From Spodoptera frugiperda (lineage: Eukaryota > Arthropoda > Insecta > Lepidoptera > Noctuidae): a stretch of DNA of 64,000 bases. The stretch lies in NCBI RefSeq assembly GCF_023101765.2, contig NC_064228.1, positions 8,233,501 through 8,297,500 of the forward strand, read 5' to 3'. The notes under the pieces were generated by a model. The model saw only the letters and a list, made by a program, of their open reading frames with translations. It was not told the origin of the DNA and did not search any database. How positions within the stretch are numbered: position 1 is the stretch's first letter; every line of letters begins with the position of its first letter. A program made the translations under genes and the position numbers. Below, piece after piece: positions 13,601 through 25,600 of the stretch.

Positions 13601-16600
13601 AATATACCTAACAGAAATTTCACTAATACACTGCATTCAAACGTCATTGCATGCAAAATTCAATATGGCCGCTACAACAGTCGACACTGCTCAAATAGAA
13701 TGAAGATTTGTATCAAACAAATACGATTTCTTTTGTTTTAATGGTAAAATTATGACTCAATTTATTTCTTTTGTACCTAACGTTTAGTTTTTGTGGCTGA
13801 GAGGTCATTGAACTCGGCTGCAGATAGGTATCCAAGTGTTACGGTTACATTTGCATTAGGTGGTGGTAGCTTGCTTTTTAAGGACTGCTTTAGTATATAA
13901 AGGATTGTAATATTATTAAGCTTGTTATTCCTGAAGAGACCTGAAGAGAGAGAGAGTCATCAGTCTTTTCATGAATGCTCGTCTGCTAAGGGTACTTTTA
14001 AAATTTCCCTTTTGAATATATCGCAAATCTGGTCTCTATATGTCCGTCTACCGACCGACGGCCCGATTCATAGCAGCCTTGTACATTTCTTTCGTAAATC
14101 TTTCATCCATCCTTTCTACATGTCTACAATATAAAAGTGAAGAAATTTCGTACCCTGAACTATGTAGTTAAGTCAATTTGAGAACCTAAAGAAGTTAAAT
14201 AAATATAGACTCTACTCTGCATAAAATGGTTCACAAATACGATGCGTCGTAACAGAGACAATAAAGGAATTAGCTCTTTCATAACAAACTCATACGTAGA
14301 TTTTGTGTATATGAAAAAAAAATTACTCGTAATCAATAATTTGAATTTACTATAGTAATCTTCAAACACAACACTACCTCCAATTAAAGACGTAGCAGAT
14401 ACTTTAAAAGCTCCTTATACAGCTAAAAGTAAACTGAGTTTAATTTTTTGCCTACGTTTCTTAGCATAGTAATTAAAGTAAATATTCCTAAGAACAATGA
14501 CTAAAAAACAAATTTTCAAGTATCAGATTTCCCACGAAAATGCCAAGAGAGTCCATTGGCCACTGTGACTCAAGCATTAGACCCAGTCTGCCCGCTACCG
14601 TGGCGGACCGACAGTGACGTCACACCTTGACCGGTGACGACGTGACTGACTCATAGTTTTAATGCCAAACTTATAATAATAATGCACGGTTACTGAAAAA
14701 AGGGGTAAATGAGTTAACCTCGTACAATAGTAGTTAGAGGTAGAGAAAGGGCAGACCAAAGACAAAATTCTTTTAGTTTTGTTTAAATCATTTTCACCGA
14801 TCTGTTGCTAATTACGAAGAATATTTGAACTTAGAAATTCAGTCAGGAAATGTAATTGTAAGAGGCAATTTTCCATCATAGATGTGGTGTGTAGCTATGC
14901 TAAGAAGATTTAATAGCTAAGCTGTGAAACTATATGACCGTTTCCACTGATACTAAGTTAGGTAGATGTGCGAGGAAGATGCGCGAGTATGCGATGTATC
15001 GATAGTGGAAGCCTTCTATAGCACGCATCTTTTTATTTTTTTGCATATTAAAACATAGCTCAGATGAGTTCGTTTCCACCATTGCTGAGCTTTGTGTATC
15101 AGTGAATATGATAGGTGTAAGCTAAAAGCATTCACAGCAACGTAGTATCATGAACATAGCACATTTCTGGTGGAAAAGCAACCTTAACAATCTTCGGTAT
15201 AAGAAAATCATTTGTTTTATATTTTTAATCATTATTTTGTGTTCTTTGAGATGTTAGGAAAGGCTCTGCCTCTCCGGAGTAGGTCTATTAGAGGATCTGA
15301 TGCCCTTTATAGGTGCTTAGGGTGGCCACCGGGGTAAGAATCCCACACTCCCTAGTCCTTTATCCCCAGAAAGCTAGGCACCCTTTGAAGGTTACCCCCG
15401 TCATCCAAAAAAGGCTCTGCCCTATCACATAAAGTATCAATTATTTACCACTTAGACGTAATTATACCCCATCAAAATACATAGCTACGTAGCTACCAAT
15501 ATATAGTGTTGAATGGCTACTTTAATCTCCACAAAAGGGAGAATGTTCCCAGGTAATATCAATTTTGTTGTTACATACGCAACTATCTGTGTTGGCGATC
15601 GTGGGTAAATAATTGTAAGTAGCACATAGGTACATCTACTTACTATATGTATAATTATGGTGAACAAAGGGACTTTCATTTAGCTTGGTTTCACTATCGT
15701 GCAGTCCATGGAGGTAAGAAAGTATTTACTTTTCGTTGGTTGACTGCTTTTTTATAGAATATGATGGTAAGCTATCAGCGCCGTCCATGAACACCCGCAA
15801 CACCAGAGGAAGCCCAGGTACGTTGCCTGCCTTTAAAAAAAAACTACGCTCTTTTCTTGAAGTTTGAAGGTCGTATCGGTTCGGAAATACTGCCGACAAC
15901 AACTCATTCCACAGTTTTGCTGAGATCGATACTCGTATCGATTAATCTTGATCGATTAAGTGCAGAAATTAATATAACCGATCTCAATCCTGGGATTTTT
16001 GACATTACCTAACTGTTATATATATGTAGTATTTGTCAATAACAATGATCGATCAGATATTTGTTCATCTCCTGTTGGAATGTGTCCGGAATGAAGAGTG
16101 GGTCTTTGGTTACAATCGGCATCATAACATTGGAGTTTTGGACAGCATTCTTGCTTTGCTTTGTAAATAAACCTGAACCCTTTATATTGTGTTCTACAGG
16201 CCCCTTGCTACACTGCCTAGCGGGTTACCTCCGATTTGAAAAGCAGAAGTAGGAACAGGCTGGGTTTTTGTCAGTAAGAGTCTGATACTCCCTCTCGCCA
16301 TGCCCAAGACTAGAGAAAACATTGGATGATTTTCCCTCCTCATAAAGAAAAAAGGCCCCTTACCAAGCATAGAGATGGCAACCCCTCTTATGTAGAGGAG
16401 ACACGAAGTTCAGCAGTGGACTATCAAGGGCTGTTGATGGTGAAAGAACAACTATGTCATGACGATAACATTTCTTTTCATTTTTCTTAAACATTCAAAC
16501 AAACAAACACACTGCAGAGCCAATTTCATCAAAACAGTTTTAAAATAAAGCTATTGTAAATTAAATGAATCAGTTCCGCTTCCATTGACGAGTGTTCAAA

Positions 16601-19600
16601 GAAAGGACTAATGTTATTAATGAACAAAGGCAGCATTGTATAGTATACAAAGCGAATTTAACGCGAAGTTTATAGCAAAACAAACGCTTTATTGCTGTAG
16701 AAGTGTAACTCGGTACATGAATTGGGGAACTTTATTTAGAGAATATTTTTTGTATAGAAATTGAAGTTTTTGAAAGCAATATACATAACGTCATATTTTT
16801 AAGCTCTGAATGGGTAGACAAAACTGCTTATTAACACGTAACACCCACTTCACATCAGTTATCATTATTATTAATGTGTCTTCGACAAATTACCGAAATC
16901 AATTCCACGATCCCTTTGCTATTTCTGACAAGTTTTGGGAAACCGAAAAATCCCTAATAATACTTTGCCCTACCCATGAATACAATCACTACCTCAATAG
17001 TCGCGATTTGGGCCACTCAGTTAACGGGACAGTCATAAATTGTAATAAAAACTTTTTTTTGTTCGTGTTAATTATTTTTTCAGAAAACTTATACTCATTT
17101 AAAAATATATTTAGTAAAAGATAACTTTAATATGAGAAGTGAAGGACGTATCTAGTTCAAATCATGCTATGCCGAAATTTTTGTGCCTCATCACCATCCG
17201 TCAATAGGGCTGCCAAATTTTAATATAGTGTATTTTTACGCAACGGAAATTAAGTTAATCTGGGGTAAAGTAATTCGGGGTAATCGAGAACGCGCCAACC
17301 TTGCTCGTCGTACTTGGAAGCCGGTAGATGACGTCATGAGATTGGAAAAAGAAATATTCGAATTTGAGTACTGCGTTATTTGTTTAGTTGGTTAAAGAGA
17401 GATAGAGAAAGAGAGAGAGAAAAGAGAGAGAGATTAGGCAGGTAGTCGTTTTGATTTGTCAACGTCACACCTCTTTATTCCCGAAGGGGTAGGCAGAGGT
17501 GCATATTACAGCACGTAATGTCGCTATACAAAGTACACCCACTTTTCACCATTTGAGTTAATCTCATGTAATAGGGGGTGAGCCTATTGCCATATTTGTA
17601 CTAGGTACAATTCCAGACTCCGTGCTCCCACTGAAAAAAATTCGAAAAACCCCGTAATACTTTGCCCGATTCAGGAATCGAACCCGAGCCCCTTGTCCGG
17701 CAGTCGCACTTGCGACCACTCGACCAATAGGCAGTCCCAAAAACTTATCTCCCCAAAATAAATAAAACGAAGTTCAAGCAACATTTATTTGTCTACGAGC
17801 TACAACCCTGCCCAGCCCCGTATGCTAATCAGCTGTGTGGTCACGCCACTCGGTCGATACTCTTGTTACCGCATACTGACCACTCGATACAAGTCCACTG
17901 CTGGCCTAATACACATGCGTGGTATTGGTAAGGGGATAATAGTATCCTTTTGTTAGGGGATAAAATTGATAATTAAATCTATATACTAATATAATAAAGC
18001 TGAAGAGTTTATTTGTTTGTTTGAACACGCTAATCTCTGGAACTACTGGTCCGAATTGAATCATTCTTCTTGTGTTGGATAGTGCATTTATTGAGGAAGG
18101 CTTAAAACATCACGCTACGACTAATAGGAACCGAGCAGAGCGGATGAAACCGCGCAGAAGTAGCTAGTTGATTAGAAATGTATTTTTAGGTGGTTTAATA
18201 TTTTATGGTTTTAATTTAGAATGTAATAGGTACAGCCAAGCTATTCTGTATTATCAATTTGAAACATTCGAAGTGAGGTTGATCGCAATCTCGCCCATCA
18301 TTGGTCGAGATTGTTCTCACAATCGATGATATTATGGGTGACCGTGATCGAGCTCACTTCGAATGATTCAAATTGACAATAACAGAATAACGTCTAGATG
18401 TATTTTTTGTTATGGAAGATTTTCTAAGTGAACTGAGAGCTGTGCTTCTCAAAATTTTAACTATTTAAAGTTTTCGAACAGTAATATTTTCTAAAAATCT
18501 TGCCGCGAAACCACAATGACTTTACAAACAAGGAAACCGCTTTAAGAAGTTTAGAAGCAAGTGCGAACTTCATTTTTTAAGTCGGTTAATCTAAAACTTT
18601 CTTCTTAGTCTGAAAAATACTATGCATAATCGGTTCAGCGAAATGTGAGATAATCGTGCACAATCATACACACATACAGACAGGTCAAACAGCGAACTTC
18701 TTTTTTGAAAACGGTTAGAAATGGGTGATAATGAAATATAAGGAGCTTTAAAAGTATCTGCCACAGTTTCACTGGGGTTGAAAAATTGAATTGTGTAATT
18801 TTCAAACACAACACAAACTTCCGTGAAACCTGTGGCAGATAATTTTAAAACACCTTATATTAAAATCAACTTCTTTAATTTTGAAATAATTATTATTTTA
18901 TTTACCTAAACGTCCACAAATATCATACTGTGAATGAACTGCAAGAGTTTTCTTTTAGATAAATCAGTTTTCTTTTTAACCACTATAGGATATTCATACG
19001 TAATATCTCATAAAGCCTATGCAATATCACATACTATTGTCATTATTTGAGCAAACTTTCTAACGGATATTATCACTGGTGTGATGATATACATGCTCTG
19101 TAATATCCGTGCTACCATCGAAAGTAACTCGATTTATATGCAAGCAATCATTTGTAAGAGTTTTTGTAACTGTCGCTAGGGATTTATTATGAAAGTGTTT
19201 GATTTGTGTCGCTAATTCTCTGAGGGATTATTTCATTGGCTTTCTTCTTTGCATTGAAAGTACAGAGATTGATATACTAAAAAGGATGTTTTAATTGAGC
19301 ATTGGCAGAAACTGAGGAAAATTAAATCTTATAGTGAGTGTGGGAGAGCCATGCTTCGGCACGAATGGGCCGGCTCGACTGGAGTGATACCACGGCCTCA
19401 CGGAAAACCGACGTGAAACAACTCTTGCGTTGTGTAACTCTCCTTCCCAAACCCCGATTCTCCAACAACCCTGTATTTCCTAACACCCAAAAGGCCGACA
19501 ACGCACTTGTAACGCCAAATCGGTCCTTATTAACGGTCCTTAACGAGACTTTTATAGGAAAGTAGATGTACTAAGGTGTAACTTAGGTTACTTTTATTTT

Positions 19601-22600
19601 AGAAAATGAAGTCACAAAGTCTATAATCCCCGAGCGAAGCTGCATCAGCTAGTAATTCATAAACGAATGCGGCTCAAGTTCTATCTAGAAGCAGTAGCAT
19701 AATGAAAGATAACTCACCCGCCATTACTTTGAGCAGACTTATCAGACCCGTTGCCATCCATCTTCTGTACTTTAATCTTGTCAACTCCTGGAGTGGACAC
19801 GTTGGAACTCAACACCTCAACCTCTCCTTCTCCCTTCACAAGAGTCTCATTCACCTTCTCTGCTATAGCTGCTCCACCATTCTTCTTTTTCTCATTAACA
19901 ACCGTCACTATTGGTTCAATTATATCTTTCTTTACTTCTTCAATCTTCTTAGGAACTTCTTTAGCTTTTTCTTTCTTCTCTGGTATATCTTTTGGCTCTT
20001 CGACTGGTGTGATTATGCTGTCGACAATTTTCGTTACTTCCGAACGTATTTCTTCGGTCATTTTTTCGTTCTGTTTGACAACTTGATCTTTAATTTCTGT
20101 CAGTTTATTTGCAGCCTCGTCTTTCGCTTCTTTGATCTCAGTTTTTGCGTTATCAGCTACTTCTTTAAAGGTATTTTTGGCTTCTCTTGATTTTGCTGAA
20201 GCGGTTAGTATGTTTTCTGTGGATATTTCTGGCTCTTTCAAGATAGCTTCAATCTTTTGTTTCGCTCGTTCTATTTGAGGGTTGTTGAACGGACCTTGTA
20301 GTAGTTTAAGTTTAACTTGGTCTTCAGTGTACAAAGGCTTATCATGGTTGCTAGGTTTGTTGTGTCTCGGAGGAGGCTTCTTCTCTTCAACCTTTTCTTT
20401 TTCTTTTTCTTCTGGAGCATCTTTATTAGTTTTTTGTGGCTTTTCCTTATCAGGCTTCTCAGAAGTAGCAGGTTTTTCGCTTGCAGCTTCTTCTTTGCCT
20501 ACAAGAGAGTCTTTGGAACTCAATCTTTCAAAAATACCTTTTTCTCTAGCTTTTTCAAAAGCTGCTGGTAGTTGATTAGTCACCGTAGAGACAAGTTCTA
20601 GTGGCTGAGAAGTTATTGCGGCAGTTGTCATCGAGATTATGTTTTTCTTCGTCATTATAACGAGTTCACCTTTTTCGTTCGTAATTTTATCGTACTGCGT
20701 TTCGTTGTCTTGTTTTGACACATTATCTGCGTCAGTCATCGAATCTGTACTTCTCGTACTTTTTACTTTACCTTTGTCGGTTTCATCTTTTCCTTTGACA
20801 GAGTCTTTTTTCTTGATGGAATCTTTCTTAGTACCAACTTCATTTATTTTGCTTGTAGATTGTGCTTTTTCACTTAGGTCTTTTTTACTGTTGTTCTTTT
20901 TCAGTGGCGGCTTTTCTGCCAAGTTCTTCGTACTGGGTGCCCTCGTCAGACTTTTCATACTGTTCGTTCGACTCACAGGCTTCTTGGGTTCAGGTTTACT
21001 GACAGTTGTAGGTTTCTGTGTGGTTCTAGTGCTTGGTGCTCTACTCACCGGCTTCGTCGTGGCACTAGTCACTGGTTTTGTTGCTGGTTTGGTTTTACGC
21101 TTATCTGGACTTGGGTCTCTACTAACAGTCCTGCTAGGCTGTCTAGAATTCAATCTAGATGTAGCAGGGGTGTTACCAGCTGTCTTCACTGGTTTTCTTG
21201 GCACAGGTGTAGGTTTTGCATTCGGTCTTGCCGAGTTCGGTTTTAAGTCATCTATAGGACTTTTGTTTGGAGTTCCAACTATAGGAGATAGTCTTTTAGC
21301 ATTGATGACCCTGTTTGAAGGTGGCGGGCCTCCTCTTCCTGGAGAAATTGGAGGCTTGCCCTTAATGTGAGCGGGAGATATGCTTAAGTGTTGAGTACTT
21401 TTACTTCCTCTTTTATCATGGACCTGACTCCCGATCCTAATGGTCTCATGAATGCTACTAGTACTACTGGAAATAAACCTTTGATTTTTGTTCAAGTTAT
21501 TCTCAAAGGGTCGTCGATACCCTGACGGTTTTGTTGTAGTTCTTGTTGGAGACACAGAGCTCTGTCGTTTTGGAATCTTCGAATGTTTTGGCGATCCATT
21601 GTTGGACTGAGGTTGAGATTTCGAGACCGATCGAACTCGGGACCTGTGTGTAACGGGTTGTCTGATTCCATCATCACCGTTTATAAATTCCTTACTATTA
21701 GCAGGGATGTTCTCGTAATGAAGTATCGCTGAAGGAGAATTATCTCTCGATCTCAAATTGATTTTACTTGGAGAGTTGCTTCTAGAATTCGTTCTGGAAC
21801 CGACCACACTTCTAGAACCAGATTTGGACTTATCTAAGACTCCCATTTCTTTGAGGATAGCTTCTTCTTCTTCTATTCTTTTCCTTTCAGCTTCTGCTTC
21901 ATGCTTTTCTCTGTTCAGTTCACTTAGTTCTCTCACTTCTTCTATGTTTTCTTTTAAGAAGTTTCTGGGAGAATGTGGTCTTGGTAGGTTGTGTATAGGT
22001 AGTGGTAATGTGGCAGTCTGCGCCATGTTGTCTATCCTCGATAAGGAGTTTGTTCTTCTTCTCGGAGGAGAGTTCGCTCTGGAGTTCGTTGCTGAAGTCC
22101 TCGGAGTGTTGTGCCGTGATGTCTCTTCGCGGAAACCACGACCTGGAGGAAAAGAGAATATGCCGTAAGTTCATTGGTAAAGAAAACCTATGTTGTGAAT
22201 GTATTTTCTTGTTTATTCGATAAGAAACATGTGAAATAGGAGACACTGAACACTGTGGATATAATTTTATCTAGTAGAGGCCCAGAGGCCTCTCACAGGC
22301 GATAATAATAATAACTACCTATTACGGAGTGGTTATAGTAAGGTCTCATATTCTCCCTACTCTTTTATCCCAAAAGGGTGACATTTTAAAAGTTTTCCCA
22401 AAAACTAAGAGTACAGCAAAAATGTTGGTATTTACCTCTAAAAGGCGAGACCCTCCGGGTCCTGATGTCGACGGGCAGCGACCGCGGGCTGGTGGGCCGC
22501 GACACCGGCGTCTCCGCGAGGATCGCGAACGAAGTCTCTTTCTTTCTCTTCGAGGTTGGCACCGCGCTGTGGAAGATAAGGGTTTTGTTAGACAATGTAA

Positions 22601-25600
22601 ATAACTGAGACGATTATTGCTGGAATGGTTGTGATTGCACCTGAGAATGAGGGACTGTTTTTATTTAAAATTTAGATTTTTAAGGTAAGCGTCTACAGGC
22701 CCGCATCGTAAGGTATACGGTTTTATCTTGTATAGAAACTCATACAACTGCGTCCACGCGACGAAACTAATACTCGCATCGGTAATTCGAACGCTGCCGC
22801 AGTGGACGCAGTCTGAAAATTAATCTGTTTGATGCGATCCGTCCAATGCGTGCGATGCGTACGATGCGGGCCTGTGGACGATTACCTTTAAACGATTATT
22901 TGCTTGTGCAGTTAATTTAATATTTGTGGTTGTTTAGATTCACAGTTAAAAAGGACTAAACTGTATAATCATAAGTATCACATCTGCTAATTGAGATCTA
23001 AATTATATCTAAGCTGCATCATACATGTTGTAGCGTCAGTAAACGGCAGATTTAGCAAAATAATATCCATAGAAAACATAAAATTTTGGCCTTTAAATTA
23101 CCGAAGAAAATACTAAAGATTTGGTTAAAGATAATTCTACGTTAACACACGGAAGTGTTACGTATAAATTATGCAGTTACGCACGTTTTAACTTTACAAT
23201 CTGATAACAATCTTCCTTCCTCAATCTTTTAAATCGTTTTAGTTTGATCAAAATATTTATCAAAATATAAATTGACAATTACAGAATTGCCTTAGCAATT
23301 TGAACCATCACGGACTTGTTGATGATTTTATTCTATATTTTTTATGCAACGTCGCGCCTTTTATCCTCGAAGGGGACGGCAGAGGTCCACATAACCGTAC
23401 GTATTGCCACTGTACAATGTACTGCTACTGAGACATTTTCGAAAAAAGCCCAGTAATACGTTGCGCGACCCAGGAATCAAATCCAAGACACCTACTCAGG
23501 CCATCGCACTTGCGACCACTCGACCAACGAGGTACCTAGTCTATCTCTAAAACCTAAATCTATCAAAATCAGAGGACTATGTAAACAAAGAATGAATGTC
23601 GAAACTAACTTAGGCATAAATAAATAACTTAGGCATAAAACCAGACTGGAAATGAAGAAAACAGTTAAACTTTGTGTAATGCCGACCTTGCGTTTACGTC
23701 AGCACAACTGGACCGGTCATAATGAGTTTTTTTGCAATTTTACTCTTTTAGAGTACCGCATGGAAATTGTTTATACTCGTATACGTGTCATTTATTTACT
23801 TTCACTTATTTATTTGTTATTAAACAATCATTATTTTTTTGTATTAGGTACCAGTCGTCATGAATCTATATGTTTCTTAGTGAAAATAAATCTTTTATAA
23901 GCGACGCGCATTTTTGTCTCCAGGCTACAGGGATGTGATCAGCGACGGTGACCTCTCGCGTCCGGCTTTGGTTCAGGCCATGGTGCGGAGCGAGGGGGAA
24001 TGGGACGCCGTCTCCTCCTTCTGCGAAGCAGTCATGCTAGCTAAGGAGGAGGCGGAGCGCGTGAGGGAACGATCCTCCTCACGCCCCAGCCGCCGCAGAA
24101 GACACTCCGGGCGTCGGGGATCGCGTGACGATCTCCGGCCACCGTAAGTGCGGGTCTGCGGACGGCGAGTAAGGGTAGCTCGCCGCCCGACCACAACCAG
24201 ACCCGTGCGTACGGCGCGTCGCGTTCCGCGCGCGCCTCAAAGAGCCAGACCACCACAGATGGGGCCCAGTTGGGCTGATGCCTGATCCGGAGCTGCGGAC
24301 AACGTAAAAGGTTACCGGGGCTCCAGCTCAAAGCAGGAGAAGGAACGGGGTGGTTTTTAGTCAGTAAGAGTCTGACACTCCCTCCCGCCTCACCCAAGGC
24401 GGGAGAAGTCATTGGATGATTTTCCCCCTCAAAAAAAAAAAAAAAGGCTAGGTATAGGCCCCAATTACTATCTTTTTTGTGGGGGAAAAACATCCTAAGA
24501 CTTCTCCCGCCTAGTGAGTGTCAGACTCTTACTGACTAAAAACCACCCCTTTCCTACTCCTGCTTTTCGAGCCGGAGCCCCGGTAAACCCGCTAGGTAGT
24601 CCGCAGCTCCGGACATTTACAATCTAACATCAACTTTTACCAGTTGCCTACTTATGTCGTAAATCCCATATAGTATACCCATCCCATGTATGTATACCAG
24701 ATGATCTTCAATTTGGTTGCCAATTTGTCACTCACGGGGCATTATTCTAGAGTCCTGCATTACCTAAGATTTTTTTAAACCGAAAGTCCCTAATTCTCTA
24801 TAATGTGTACGGAACACATAAACTCATTCAAAACTGTATCTTTATAGTTTTTTGTTATTATACAGCGCATCGTTTCTCGATGATTTAACTACTAAAGCCG
24901 ATTGTAACGAGCAGTTTGATTATAAAGGAGTTGAACCAGTTGTGTGTGTGTTTGGTTAATTATAGCATTATACAGTGTGCGCCTTTAATGTGGTTACAAA
25001 ACAATTTGAATGTTACATTAGTAAGTGGAAGTGTGGTAGTGTGTCATGAGGTGTGGTTGTTACTGCGGATGGTCATTTTTATTTGTTTTGTTGTGTTTTA
25101 TGTTTGTTTTCGAGTGTTAAAAGTATGCAATAATGTTTATGGACAGGGCCTACTCCGGTTCTCGAATCCGAAGTTTCGTTTAATCTTCGGTCGTAGGTTT
25201 TATTGATTTAATTATAGAATTACTTGACATAACGTCTTATTTTTAATTTCATAACAAAATCTATTTATTTATCTTCATTTCACTCGTTCATTTTTGTTCA
25301 CGAAAGTTCGCAATAAATATAATTGTAGTATGCAATCTGCGAAGTTTTTTCGTTCGTTCGTTGAATTAGATGATGTGAATTTCTTAAAATACTGGCAAAT
25401 AATTAATTCCTTAGTCATCCAGCCATTTTTTATAGCATAAGCCGGTAATCAATACGGATCACTTGATGGAAATGAAAATGAAGCAATCGACGCCGGACAC
25501 CCGATACACCAGAGACGTTACAAGTGCGTTGCCCTTTCGGGGGTTTGGAATGTAAGGGTTGTTCAGGAATTGGGAACATTGGGAAGGTGGTTAATTGAGC

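Larger units (their letters stand above)
10128..19717 (-). other. stum: stum intron 3 (9.6 kb)
   Basis: No exon-like frame found. Filled with single-copy AT-rich sequence and the repeats listed separately. The 11.4-13.9 kb part shows no repeat that I can assign. Confidence 0.7.

Noticed and set aside
19702..20190. 162-codon plus-strand frame with membrane-like composition
   Set aside because: Antisense shadow of the Lys/Glu-rich end of stum exon 3; no independent signal.
20639..21370. 243-codon plus-strand open frame
   Set aside because: Lies wholly opposite stum exon 3; the hydrophobic, Ser/Leu/Phe-rich product is the mirror of a Lys/Glu/Ser-rich exon.
22026..22026. Internal ATG of the large stum exon as a gene start
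   Set aside because: The frame stays open upstream to a good acceptor at 22143 whose phase matches the preceding exon, so this Met is internal (about residue 295).
24041..24493. 150-codon minus-strand frame
   Set aside because: Antisense to the R1-like LINE ORF end and its tail.
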